Source of the DNA: Chromatiaceae bacterium
GTDB lineage: Bacteria > Pseudomonadota > Gammaproteobacteria > Chromatiales > Chromatiaceae
Reading direction: 5' to 3'
NCBI GenBank assembly: GCA_024235395.1
Contig: JACKMK010000003.1
Span: 806,001-870,000 of the forward strand
Length of the DNA: 64,000 nucleotides
The translations under genes were made by a program, and so were the position numbers. A model generated the notes under the pieces. The model saw only the letters and a program-made list of their open reading frames with translations. It ran no database searches and was not told the DNA's origin. Each line of letters starts with the position of its first letter. Position 1 is the first letter of the stretch. Below, in pieces: positions 33,593 through 42,112 of this stretch.

Positions 33593-34662
33593 GGTGAGGC
33601 GTCGGAATCGTCGAGCAGTCGACGGGTGTGCGCGCTCCAGCGCAGGAAGTTCGGTTCCGTGATGTAGCCGCGGCTGAGCACGTAGTTGAGTACGTTGCGC
33701 AGGCGGAAGAAGTGGACCACGGAATCCACCCGTATGATCTCGTTCCCACGCTCGTCGAAGAACACAATCGACGGGGCGTAGAAGATTCCCAGTTCCTCGG
33801 CCCACTTGCGCGCCGTGGACGGCTTGCCGTCGGGTTTGATCAGCGGCGTATCGGACCACATGTCGAGTTGTACGCTGTCGAGACGGTTGAACAAGGCACG
33901 TACCGTCTTGCGATGCAGCGGTTGGGTATGCAGGACGTCGCAGGCGTGGCAGTTGCCCTGCTCGAAGAACACCACCAGCGGTAACTCGGCCGCGAATCGC
34001 GAGCGGTCGAAGTTGTACGGTGGTGGCGTGAAGAACGGTTCCTCGACCAGGTCACCTGGTTCGAAGCGCAGCGTCTGATCTCCGCGTGCCATGTAGACCG
34101 GGAACGCCTCGCGCTGGTAGTGCCCGCCCGCCACGTATTCGAGCGCCGCGCGGAACTGGTAGGGCGGATAATAGCCGCGCAGACGCAAGGCGATCTTGCC
34201 GTCGGCATCGTAAAAGATCAGCGAGGGCGTGAAATTCGTGCCCATGCGCTGGGCGTACTCGCGTTCGGTGAGGGTCTCGCCGGAAGGTGTCGTGACCGAC
34301 TCCGGGCTCCAGATGTCTATCGGTATCAGGTCGAAATGTTCGCGGGTGTAGTTGACGATGTCCGGGGTCTTGAAATTCACCTCCATGAGCATCCGGCAGT
34401 AGGCGCAACGCTTTTGCCCGAAGTACACGATGATCCCGGTCTTGCCCGCATCGGTCGCCTCGCGCAGGTCATCGTCAAGATCGAGGAAACTCCGTTTGAA
34501 CCAGTCGGGGTACTGCAACACCTCCTCCAGCGGCGTGTCGTCGAAGGACAGTGGGTCGGCCTCGTCGACGTTGCCCGATGCGCCGTGGGCGAGCACCAGC
34601 GTCGATATCGCGATGACCGCCCGCGCCCGGGCGGTCAGACGTTGCAGGTCGAGCATTCTCAT
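33568..34662 (-). CDS. Exported protein with two thioredoxin-like domains
   Basis: 364 residues. After a short signal-like segment (RARAVIAISTLVLAHGASG) come two thioredoxin-fold repeats. The first has FGQKRCAYCRMLMEVNFKTPDIVNYTREHF (C86, C89) and TPSLIFYDADGK; the second has FFEQGNCHACDVLHTQPL (C238, C241) and APSIVFFDERGNEI. The first domain is close to SoxW-type thioredoxins that reduce periplasmic partners. ATG 34662 overlaps the cysQ stop (ATGA). Both CxxC pairs being kept suggests two redox centres passing electrons in series. Confidence 0.85.
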   Translation of the reverse strand: MRMLDLQRLTARARAVIAISTLVLAHGASGNVDEADPLSFDDTPLEEVLQYPDWFKRSFLDLDDDLREATDAGKTGIIVYFGQKRCAYCRMLMEVNFKTPDIVNYTREHFDLIPIDIWSPESVTTPSGETLTEREYAQRMGTNFTPSLIFYDADGKIALRLRGYYPPYQFRAALEYVAGGHYQREAFPVYMARGDQTLRFEPGDLVEEPFFTPPPYNFDRSRFAAELPLVVFFEQGNCHACDVLHTQPLHRKTVRALFNRLDSVQLDMWSDTPLIKPDGKPSTARKWAEELGIFYAPSIVFFDERGNEIIRVDSVVHFFRLRNVLNYVLSRGYITEPNFLRWSAHTRRLLDDSDASPQEQNAAK

Positions 34663-35444
34663 AGGTAGCGCCCCCAATCTTCGCTGCGGTCCCCGAACAC
34701 CAGAAAATGCGGGTTCAGGAGTGACTCCTTGGTGTTATAGCGCAGCGGTTGTAGCTGCGTGTCGGTCACCAGCCCGCCCGCCGCCTCGACCACGGCCTGG
34801 GCGGCCGCGGTGTCCCACTCCGAGGTCGGGCCCAGGCGCGGATAGATGTCCGCCGTTCCCTCGGCGACCAGGCACAATTTGAGCGAACTGCCCATGCTGA
34901 CGATCTCGTGTTCGCCAACCCGTTGCAGAAACCGCAGCAGACTGTCGCCGGCATGCGAGCGGCTGCCGGCCACGCGCAAAGGTGTCTGCCGATTCTCGGT
35001 AACCCGGATCGACCGCGTGACACCGTCGCCATCGATCTTCCATGCGCCCTGTCCGACCTGGCCGAGGTAGCTGATGCCGGTGACGGGTACGTGCACGACG
35101 CCCACGGTGGGCCTGCCGTCTTCGATCAGCGCGATGTTGACCGTGAACTCACCGTTGCGTTTGACGAACTCGCGGGTCCCGTCGAGCGGGTCGATCAGCC
35201 AGTAGCGTGTCCAGGAACTGCGGGTCGCAAACGGGATATCGGCGCCTTCCTCCGACAGCACCGGCGTGTCGGGTTCCATCTCGGCCAGCCGTCGCACGAT
35301 GGTCCGGTGGGAAGCCAGGTCCGCGGCCGTCAGCGGCGACTTGTCGTCCTTCTCTTCGACCGCAAAGTCCTGGTGATAGACTTTCAAGATGGCCTGCCCG
35401 GCCGAGCGGGCGATGTCGAGCAGCTGCTGCGCCTGTTGGTCCAT
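34659..35444 (-). CDS. cysQ: 3'(2'),5'-bisphosphate nucleotidase
   Basis: Hydrolyses PAP (and PAPS) formed in sulfate assimilation. The 261-residue Li-sensitive phosphatase has KDDKSPLTAADLASHRTI, PVLSEEGADIPF, the metal motif LIDPLDGTREFVKRNGEFTVNIALIE and WDTAAAQAVVEAAGG. ATG 35444 fits the family, with ACAGGGTAA ahead of it. It is co-transcribed with the double-thioredoxin gene and diverges from the yrfG-like gene. Confidence 0.94.
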   Translation of the reverse strand: MDQQAQQLLDIARSAGQAILKVYHQDFAVEEKDDKSPLTAADLASHRTIVRRLAEMEPDTPVLSEEGADIPFATRSSWTRYWLIDPLDGTREFVKRNGEFTVNIALIEDGRPTVGVVHVPVTGISYLGQVGQGAWKIDGDGVTRSIRVTENRQTPLRVAGSRSHAGDSLLRFLQRVGEHEIVSMGSSLKLCLVAEGTADIYPRLGPTSEWDTAAAQAVVEAAGGLVTDTQLQPLRYNTKESLLNPHFLVFGDRSEDWGRYL

Positions 35445-35528
35445 AGGGTTACCCTGTACGAGCCGGCCTGGAAGTTGTGGTCGGGTGCCGACTGCCAATC
35501 ATACAAAAAACCCTACCGGGGAACCCCT

Positions 35529-36209
35529 GTGCTCGACTGGAATCGTATCGATACCGTGCTGCTCGATATGGACGGCACATTGCTGGATCTGCATTTCGAC
35601 AACTATTTCTGGTTGGAACACGTCCCCGTGCGCTATGCCGAGGCGCGTGGCCTGTCGGTCGATGCCGCGAAGGCGGAGTTGATGCGCCGGTACGCCGACA
35701 TCCAGGGTACGCTGCAGTGGTACTGCGTGGATCATTGGTCGCGAGAGCTCGGCCTGGATATCGCGCTTTTGAAGCAAGAGGTGGATCACCTGATCGCCGT
35801 TCACCCGCATGTCGTCGATTTCCTGGGCCTGCTGTCGCGCGCGGGCAAGCGGCGTGTTCTGGTGACCAATGCGCACCAGAAATCGCTCGAACTCAAAATG
35901 CGCCGCACGCAGCTGCGCGACCTGCTCGACCATGTCGTGTGTGCGCATGATCTGGGCGTTCCGAAAGAAGACGCCGCGTTCTGGCCGCATCTGCAGCGGG
36001 AGGAGCCATTCGATCCGGGGCGCGTGTTGTTCGTGGACGATAGTGTTGCGGTGCTGCGTTCCGCACGCCGTTTCGGCATCGCCCGGTTGCTCGCAATCGC
36101 GTTGCCGGACACCCGCCAGGGCGAACGCCCGGTTGACGAGTTTCCGGCGGTGCGCGGTTTTTCCGCGTTGCTGCCGGGGCTGCGCGAGCACCTCGCGCAG
36201 CGCGGCTGA
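35529..36209 (+). CDS. yrfG: HAD-family 5'-nucleotidase (YrfG-like)
   Basis: 226 residues. The HAD motifs are VLLDMDGTLLDLHFDNYFW (nucleophile Asp), VLVTNAH, the lysine in DLGVPKEDAAFW and VLFVDDSVAVL. E. coli YrfG, of the same length, dephosphorylates GMP and IMP. GTG 35529 gives MLDWNRIDTVLLDMD, matching the family start. It is divergent from cysQ, with 84 bases between, and convergent with the GGDEF-EAL gene. Confidence 0.9.
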   Translation: MLDWNRIDTVLLDMDGTLLDLHFDNYFWLEHVPVRYAEARGLSVDAAKAELMRRYADIQGTLQWYCVDHWSRELGLDIALLKQEVDHLIAVHPHVVDFLGLLSRAGKRRVLVTNAHQKSLELKMRRTQLRDLLDHVVCAHDLGVPKEDAAFWPHLQREEPFDPGRVLFVDDSVAVLRSARRFGIARLLAIALPDTRQGERPVDEFPAVRGFSALLPGLREHLAQRG

Positions 36210-36216
36210 ACAGGCT

Positions 36217-38715
36217 TCATCCGCTGGCGCTGGGGCGACCGATCAGGTAGCCCTGAACGTAGTCGCAGCCCTCGCGATCGAGAAACGCACGTTGTGCCTC
36301 TGTCTCCACGCCCTCGGCGACGACCTCGATACCGAGCGCGTGCGCCAGTCGGATGATCGCCTGGATCAGCTTCTCGTCATTGGGGGCGATGCTGATGCCT
36401 GCGACGAACGACTGGTCGATCTTCAGATAGTCGAACGGGAACCTGCGCAGATGGCCGAGTGACGCCTGGCCGGTCCCGAAGTCGTCCAGCGCAATGCGTA
36501 CCCCACGACGCTTGAGCTCGTGCAACACGCGGGCCGCGGCGCGCAGATCGGTCTCCAGCGTGTCCTCTGTGATCTCGAGGATCAGTCGCTCGGGCACCAG
36601 GCGACCCACGTCGATGCGCTCGAACAGGCGGTCGGCGAATGCCTCGTCGTGAAGCAGTCGTGCGCTCAGGTTGATCGAGACGGCGGCGTCGCCACTCGGC
36701 CGCTTCGACTGGATCTCATCCAGCGCCCAGTCGCTGATCGTGCTGCACAGGCCGGCATCGGCCAATGCGTCCATGAACGCCGCCGGCTGCAGCATGCCCT
36801 GTTCCTGGTGCGGCCAGCGCAGCAAGGCCTCGTAGCAATGCAGGTGCCCGTCGCCGGTCGCCAGCACCGGCTGGTAGTGCAATTCGAGCTGTTGCCGCCG
36901 GATTGCTTCGCGCAGCTCGTTTTCCAATGCGTGTTGGGCCGCGGCGTCCGCGGTCAGCTGCGCACTGACGAAGCGATAGCTGGATCCTTCATCCTGTTTG
37001 GCGGCGTACATCGCAGCGTCCGCTTGCTGGATCAGCAGGTCCGGATCGGTGCCGTCGTCAGGGGCGACCGCTATGCCGATGGATGCGCCGCTGTAGAACA
37101 TGCGTCCCGCAAATTCGTATGGGCGCTGAATGATACTCAGCGCCTTTTCTGCCAGGTTGGTCATTTCGTCGCGTTGATGCAGATTCTCCAGCAGGATCGC
37201 AAACTCATCCCCGCCCAGGCGCGCGATGACGTCTTCCTGGCGAAATACCTTGCGCAAACGCTTTGCGATCTCGACGAGAATGGCGTCCCCGGCCGCGTGA
37301 CCATAGCTGTCGTTGACCTGCTTGAAGCGGTCGAGGTCCATGAACAGCACGCCTACCGGCATCTGGTGGCGCTGCGAGACCGTGATCGCCTCGGCCAGCC
37401 GGCGGCGGAACAGCGATCTATTCGGCAGTCCGGTCAGTGCGTCGTGATGTGCCAGGTGGTCCAGTTCGCGTTCCCGCTCCTCGACCTTGGCCTGCATGTC
37501 GGCAAAGGCATTCAGCAGATCCCGGGTCTCGCTGACCATGGGTGGCGGCGGTGACGAGGAATGCCCGGTGGTGCTGTGAGCCTTCAAGCTTTTCGCCAAT
37601 GTGCGGATCGGGCGCAATATGAGGCGGTCCAGACTGAAGTAGCCGGACATCCCGATCAGCAGCATCAATCCAAGTGCCGCGAACAGCACGTTGCCGAGAC
37701 GCGTGCTGATACCGGTGAGCGTCTCCACCTGCCGGATACTCTGCGCCTGCAGCTCCAGCCTGAGGATCTCGAGGCGACGCTGCATCACCCGCAACTGCGG
37801 GTCGACACGGTTCCGCAGGAATTCGAGGTCGTGGCGCCAACCGGGGCCGCTGAGCTCCGCGATCAGCGCCGCGTAATCCTTTCGATACTCCGCAAAGTGT
37901 GCGGCAAGCACGTCGATCTCGGCCGCAAACACGGGATCACCGTCCGGATTGAGCACCCCCGATCTGAGTTCGGTGAGCAGTGCCTCCACCTCGATCATGT
38001 AGGTCTCGACATTGTGGGACCTCGCCTGCATCCCGGCGATTGGATCCACTGAATGTGCACCGAAACGGTTTGCGATGATCAGGCGCAACTCGTCGACCAT
38101 GCGCAGCCATGCTTTTTGCAGTCGGTACAGGATGATCATGCGTTGCACCGACAGGGGGTCGGACGGACTACCCAGCGCGGCGAGCAGAGCGTCCAGATCT
38201 CCGGTAAACATGGTGTTTGCGGTCTGCAGTTGATCCTCGATGATGCTGGAGGCCGGCAGCCACAGCGCCGGATCGCGACGGATCTCGATCAATTCGCGGA
38301 TCCGGTCACCGAGCGTCCGGCCGTCTTCGCGCAGTGATCGGCTGATTGCCGCGACGTCGCCCGTCGGACTGTTTGCGGCGTGTTCGAGCAGGCGGGCGAG
38401 GGCACTGTTCAGCAGCTGAAGAGCGGCATCCAGCTTCGCACGTACGCTCGGCTCAGTGGGTGAGAGAAGGTAGTCGTGAAGATCCTGTCGTGAGCGATAG
38501 AGCTGTGCGAATGCATCGTTCAGCAACACGATTCCCTGCTCGCGAAACTCGGCTTCGGCGGCGTGTGAGCGGCTGATCGTTGCGACATAGCGCTGAGCGA
38601 GGATCGCGACCACGGCAAATGCGATGGCGAGCGCCAGCACGATCTGGAAATAACGGGTACGGTAGCTCGGCAGTCTGCCGTCGTAGGAGGTGTTTTTCCG
38701 GTCAGCCTCCGCCAT
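36217..38715 (-). CDS. Membrane GGDEF-EAL protein (c-di-GMP turnover)
   Basis: 832 residues. A helix at about 22-41 and another near 345-368 (VLFAALGLMLLIGMSGYFSL) bracket a helical periplasmic sensor region. A short HAMP-like linker leads to GGDEF (LTGLPNRSLFRRRL; FMDLDRFKQVNDSYGHAAGD; RLGGDEFAILLENL, with the RQED inhibitory site five residues before). The EAL domain has YEALLRWPHQ, ISINLSARLL-like AVSINLSARLLHD, ILEITEDTLE and DDFGTGQASLGHLRRFPFDYLKIDQSF. Both active sites look intact. ATG 38715 is used; GTG 38727, five bases after the upstream stop, is also possible. It follows a PhnD-like binding-protein gene, which may feed it a periplasmic signal. Confidence 0.93.
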   Translation of the reverse strand: MAEADRKNTSYDGRLPSYRTRYFQIVLALAIAFAVVAILAQRYVATISRSHAAEAEFREQGIVLLNDAFAQLYRSRQDLHDYLLSPTEPSVRAKLDAALQLLNSALARLLEHAANSPTGDVAAISRSLREDGRTLGDRIRELIEIRRDPALWLPASSIIEDQLQTANTMFTGDLDALLAALGSPSDPLSVQRMIILYRLQKAWLRMVDELRLIIANRFGAHSVDPIAGMQARSHNVETYMIEVEALLTELRSGVLNPDGDPVFAAEIDVLAAHFAEYRKDYAALIAELSGPGWRHDLEFLRNRVDPQLRVMQRRLEILRLELQAQSIRQVETLTGISTRLGNVLFAALGLMLLIGMSGYFSLDRLILRPIRTLAKSLKAHSTTGHSSSPPPPMVSETRDLLNAFADMQAKVEERERELDHLAHHDALTGLPNRSLFRRRLAEAITVSQRHQMPVGVLFMDLDRFKQVNDSYGHAAGDAILVEIAKRLRKVFRQEDVIARLGGDEFAILLENLHQRDEMTNLAEKALSIIQRPYEFAGRMFYSGASIGIAVAPDDGTDPDLLIQQADAAMYAAKQDEGSSYRFVSAQLTADAAAQHALENELREAIRRQQLELHYQPVLATGDGHLHCYEALLRWPHQEQGMLQPAAFMDALADAGLCSTISDWALDEIQSKRPSGDAAVSINLSARLLHDEAFADRLFERIDVGRLVPERLILEITEDTLETDLRAAARVLHELKRRGVRIALDDFGTGQASLGHLRRFPFDYLKIDQSFVAGISIAPNDEKLIQAIIRLAHALGIEVVAEGVETEAQRAFLDREGCDYVQGYLIGRPSASG

Positions 38716-38732
38716 GACGACTGCCACCCGGT

Positions 38733-39647
38733 TCAGTAGTTCTCGCCGAGGACCGACCGCGTGACGTCGCGTACCGCGTCGTACTCGCGATCCGTGGCCG
38801 GGCGTATCCCGGTCATGTCCATGCCGTTGAGGATCGCGCGACCGGAAGCCGAGTCATTCAGACTGAGCAGCGCATCGTGGATCGCGGTGCGCTGTTCGGC
38901 ATCGACCCGGTCGCTGACCGCCCATGGCAGGTGGGGCACGGCGATGCTCTGTGCGAGGCTGCGCACCTTGTCGGCGTCGATCGATTTGCGCACCAACGGC
39001 AGCATGGGCACGACGTTGCCCGCGGCTGCGGCGTCACCCTGCCGATAGTACAGCGCGATAATCGCCTTCGGCGGATTTTGTGCGAATTGCTCGATGTAGT
39101 CGCCTGGCTTGAGACCCGACTGCCGCAGGATCTCGGTCGGCAGGATGTAGCTGATGAACGCGGACTCATCCCCACCGAACAGGATCTTCCGTCCGCGCAG
39201 GTCGGTCAAAGTGCGGTAGGAGCTGTCGCGACGCACGAAGATTACCGCTTTGAGCTGCGACTCACCGAGTTCCTCGTTTTTCGCGACGATGCGGTGGCCA
39301 AACAGGTGCCTGGCCCGGATGTACTGGTATTGGTTGTAATGCACCAGGTCGTATCGGTTCTGTTCGATCGCGGTCCAGAACGACGCGTAATCCGTCGGCA
39401 ACTCGAGGGTGACCGGGACGCCCAGTCGACCCGCCAGGTATTGGCGCAACGGTTCGAACATCGCGCGCGCGCTGGCCGCCGGGCGGCGTGGAAAGATGCC
39501 GATGCGCAGTGTGTCGTCCGCCCGCGTCGCGCCCGTCGCGGTACCGAACGGGCCCGCCAATGCGAGCAAGACTGCCGCGATCCAGCACAGGTGCAGAAAG
39601 CTCGACGACGGAACTCGATGGAGTGCGAAACGCGGCCGCCGCTTCAC
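38733..39647 (-). CDS. PhnD-like periplasmic substrate-binding protein
   Basis: 304 residues of the phosphate/phosphonate-binding (PhnD) fold. A signal anchor (SSFLHLCWIAAVLLALAGPFGTATGA) precedes LRIGIFPRRPAASARAMFEPLRQYLAGRLGVPVTLELPTDYASFWTAIEQNRYDLVHYN, AVIFVRRDSSYRTLTDLRGRKILFGGDESAF and a C-terminal ARILNGMDMTGI-like ending. The start is GTG 39647, two bases after the preceding stop. No ABC permease or ATPase follows; the next gene encodes a GGDEF-EAL protein, so sensing rather than transport is likely. Confidence 0.88.
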   Translation of the reverse strand: MKRRPRFALHRVPSSSFLHLCWIAAVLLALAGPFGTATGATRADDTLRIGIFPRRPAASARAMFEPLRQYLAGRLGVPVTLELPTDYASFWTAIEQNRYDLVHYNQYQYIRARHLFGHRIVAKNEELGESQLKAVIFVRRDSSYRTLTDLRGRKILFGGDESAFISYILPTEILRQSGLKPGDYIEQFAQNPPKAIIALYYRQGDAAAAGNVVPMLPLVRKSIDADKVRSLAQSIAVPHLPWAVSDRVDAEQRTAIHDALLSLNDSASGRAILNGMDMTGIRPATDREYDAVRDVTRSVLGENY

Positions 39648-39649
39648 CG

Positions 39650-40030
39650 TCAGCCGTCCCAACGTTTGAATCGACGCCGGCAGTATGCGAGCAGCTCGGC
39701 ATAGTTGCGAAAGTGATGGCGGAAATGTGTCTCCGCGGGTTCGTCGTACTCGCACCAGTCGTTGCTGTAGTCACGACACACCTGGGGCCGGTTTGCGTAG
39801 ATCGCACACAATCCGCCGGTCTGCAGGTGTTCGCATCGGCCGCGAATCAGCAGGTACCAGCCGTCCGCGTCGTGGTAGACCTCGACATTTTCATGGGATA
39901 CCTGCCACAGGACGTGTTCGAAATCGGCCTTGGACCGCAGCGTACCGAGTGCCTCGGTCGTGTAGGTGCAGCAGGTAGAGCCGTGGCAGCGGCTGCACTT
40001 GTTTTCGACCGGGAGCGCGCGGCCGCTCAT
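39650..40030 (-). CDS. YkgJ-family cysteine-cluster protein
   Basis: 126 residues with the zinc/iron-type cluster pattern of UPF0153 (YkgJ): NKCSRCHGSTCCTYTTEA, GRCEHLQTGGLCAIYANRPQVCRDYSNDWC. The role is unknown. Its ATG overlaps the rhlB stop (ATGA), and its stop is two bases from the next gene, so it lies within one minus-strand transcript. Confidence 0.88.
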   Translation of the reverse strand: MSGRALPVENKCSRCHGSTCCTYTTEALGTLRSKADFEHVLWQVSHENVEVYHDADGWYLLIRGRCEHLQTGGLCAIYANRPQVCRDYSNDWCEYDEPAETHFRHHFRNYAELLAYCRRRFKRWDG

Positions 40031-41409
40031 GCCGGGGCGGCACCGCCACTGTTGGGTTTGCGCCGGCGCCGGCGCCGCGGCCGCTCGCCACTGGGTTGTT
40101 CGGCGGCCGGCTTGTCGGACGCCCCCCTGGGTGCGCCACCGCGTCCCGGCGGCCCACGGCGTTTGCCGCGGCCGTCGCCTTCGCGTCGCTGCACGCGGTC
40201 CGCCTTGTCTATCCTGACCCGGCTGCGCGGATCGACCTCGGCGAGCAGTTCCTTGGAAACCGGCGCGACAGGCACCTTGTGACCAATGTATTGCTCGATG
40301 TCCGGCAATGAAAACGCATAGGTCTCGCAGACGAACGAGATCGCATCGCCCTCGGCGCCTGCACGCGCAGTTCGGCCAATGCGGTGCACGTAGTCTTCGG
40401 CGTCCTCCGGCAGGTCGTAGTTGATCACGTGCGTGACACCCTCGATGTGCAGACCTCGGGCCGCGACATCGGTTGCCACCAGCACGGACACTTCGCCGCT
40501 GGAGAAGCGTTTTAGCAGGCTGAGGCGCTTTTTCTGTGGCACATCGCCGGACAGGATCGCCGCCTGATAGCCGTTGCCCTCCAGGAAGCCCCAGACCCGG
40601 TCGGCCTCGCGCTTCGTGTTGATGAACACGATCACGCGCGCTTCGGGGAGTTGGCGCATCAGGCCGATCAGCAGCGGGACCTTCTCGTCGTTGGCCACCA
40701 TGTAAGCGGTTTCACGGACCCGGTCAGCCGTGATCTGTTCGGCTTCGACCACGATCTTTTCCGGGTTGTTCATGTGCTCGTAGGCGAGTTCGGTGACCCG
40801 GTAGGACAGGGTTGCCGAGAACAGCATGCCCTGGCGGTTTTCCGGTGTGGGGCATCGGCGCAGCAGGAAACGGATGTCCTTGATGAAACCGAGGTCGAAC
40901 ATCCGGTCGGCCTCGTCGAGCACCAGGGTCTGCACGGCACGCAGGTCGAAAACGTGCTGCTTGAAGTAGTCGATGATCCGCCCGGGGGTGCCGATCAGGA
41001 TGTCGACACCTTCCTCGATCGCCTTGCGCTGGGTGTCGTAGCCGGTCCCGCCGTAGACGACACGGACCTTCAGGCCCGTGTGCGCGGCCAGTACGCAGGC
41101 ATCGTTGTAGATCTGCACGGCGAGCTCCCTGGTCGGGGCCAGCACCAGCGCGCGTGGCTGGTTGGGCCGTCTCGACAGCTCTGCCGGTTCCTGGTCGAGG
41201 GTGTGCAGTATCGTCAGCAGGAACGCCGCGGTCTTGCCGGTTCCGGTCTGCGCCTGTCCGGCGACGTCGCGGCCATCGAGGGCAATCGGCAGCGTCTGCG
41301 CCTGGATCGGTGTGCAATACTCGAAGCCGGCATCGCGGATGCCCGCCATGATCGCCGCCGAGAAAGGGAAACTGTCGAATCGGGTTTTGCTAAGGTGTTT
41401 GTCGCTCAT
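40027..41409 (-). CDS. rhlB: DEAD-box RNA helicase RhlB
   Basis: 460 residues. The Q motif (TPIQAQTLPIALDGRDVAGQAQTGTGKTAAFLL), DEAD box (LVLDEADRMFDLGFIKD), SAT (LFSATLS), VATDVAARGLHIEGVTHVINYD and HRIGRTARAG are all present. The arginine-rich tail (RGKRRGPPGRGGAPRGASD; RPRRRRRRKPN) is typical of RhlB. In E. coli it partners RNase E in the degradosome. Here it diverges from trxA, which is followed by rho, exactly as in E. coli. Confidence 0.94.
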   Translation of the reverse strand: MSDKHLSKTRFDSFPFSAAIMAGIRDAGFEYCTPIQAQTLPIALDGRDVAGQAQTGTGKTAAFLLTILHTLDQEPAELSRRPNQPRALVLAPTRELAVQIYNDACVLAAHTGLKVRVVYGGTGYDTQRKAIEEGVDILIGTPGRIIDYFKQHVFDLRAVQTLVLDEADRMFDLGFIKDIRFLLRRCPTPENRQGMLFSATLSYRVTELAYEHMNNPEKIVVEAEQITADRVRETAYMVANDEKVPLLIGLMRQLPEARVIVFINTKREADRVWGFLEGNGYQAAILSGDVPQKKRLSLLKRFSSGEVSVLVATDVAARGLHIEGVTHVINYDLPEDAEDYVHRIGRTARAGAEGDAISFVCETYAFSLPDIEQYIGHKVPVAPVSKELLAEVDPRSRVRIDKADRVQRREGDGRGKRRGPPGRGGAPRGASDKPAAEQPSGERPRRRRRRKPNSGGAAPA

Positions 41410-41454
41410 GGCGGGCAAGCATACCCGAAATCTGGTCGGTGGATCGCTAAGGGC

Positions 41455-41483
41455 TTGAATTAAGTAGACTGATCGGCTCAAAT
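41455..41483 (+). promoter_or_regulatory. Candidate trxA promoter
   Basis: TTGAAT (41455-41460), a 17-base spacer and TCAAAT (41478-41483) lie in the rhlB/trxA divergent region, about 119 bases before the trxA GTG. The match to sigma-70 consensus is good at -35 and moderate at -10. Confidence 0.5.
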
Positions 41484-41601
41484 GCCGGTATCTGCGCGAC
41501 GGTTTCCGGCCTGTTGTCGCATGAGGCGGATTCCTCTCCGCCCAACGGGCTGCCCCCCAGGGCGCCTGTTTCTGAATTCCGAAACTATCTGGAGACAGTC
41601 A

Positions 41602-41928
41602 GTGAGTGACAAGATCGTTCATGTATCGGACGACTCTTTCGAGAGCGAAGTGCTGCAGTCGGCGGAGCCGGTGCTGGTCGACTACTGGGCAGAATGGTGC
41701 GGACCGTGCAAGATGATTGCGCCGGTGCTGGACGAGATCGCCGCCGAATACGAAGGGCGGGTCAAAATCGCCAAGCTGAACATAGACGACAATCCGAACA
41801 CCCCGCCGCGTTACGGCATCCGCGGGATTCCGACCTTGATGCTGTTCAAGGACGGCGAGGTCGAGGCAACCAAGGTCGGTGCGGTGTCCAAATCCCAGCT
41901 GACGGCCTTCATCGACAGCAACCTCTGA
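41602..41928 (+). CDS. trxA: Thioredoxin 1
   Basis: 108 residues, the standard length, with VLVDYWAEWCGPCKMIAPVLDEIA, IAKLNIDDNPNTPPRYGIRGIPTLMLFKDGE (cis-proline) and AVSKSQLTAFIDSNL. GTG 41602 has GGAGACAGTCA ahead of it. It reduces cytosolic protein disulfides through thioredoxin reductase, which is not in the window. It is in front of rho with 184 bases between. Confidence 0.97.
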   Translation: MSDKIVHVSDDSFESEVLQSAEPVLVDYWAEWCGPCKMIAPVLDEIAAEYEGRVKIAKLNIDDNPNTPPRYGIRGIPTLMLFKDGEVEATKVGAVSKSQLTAFIDSNL

Positions 41929-42002
41929 AGGTGACCGCGCGGCGCGCGGCGCCGCGTTCGATGGTGCTGGACGCACGAAAATCGCGTGCTAAAATTCTCG
42001 CT

Positions 42003-42018
42003 GACCCCTTTCGGGGTC
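42003..42018 (+). terminator. Hairpin between trxA and rho
   Basis: GACCCC and GGGGTC pair around a TTTC loop, followed by a T-containing stretch (GTTCTTCCC). It could end the trxA transcript weakly or act in the rho leader. The rho gene of E. coli is autoregulated in its leader; whether this hairpin shares that role is not known. Confidence 0.4.
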
Positions 42019-42112
42019 GTTCTTCCCATTGAATTCCCAGAATAAAGCGGGCGTTCCCGCGCCCTTCCCCCAATCGAATCCGACTGAAACAACGTCTTCC
42101 CCAAGGCTGGAA

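Noticed and set aside
34908..35528. A long upstream extension of the yrfG-like frame across cysQ
   Set aside because: It is antisense to cysQ; the GTG at 35529 gives the family's normal N-terminus.
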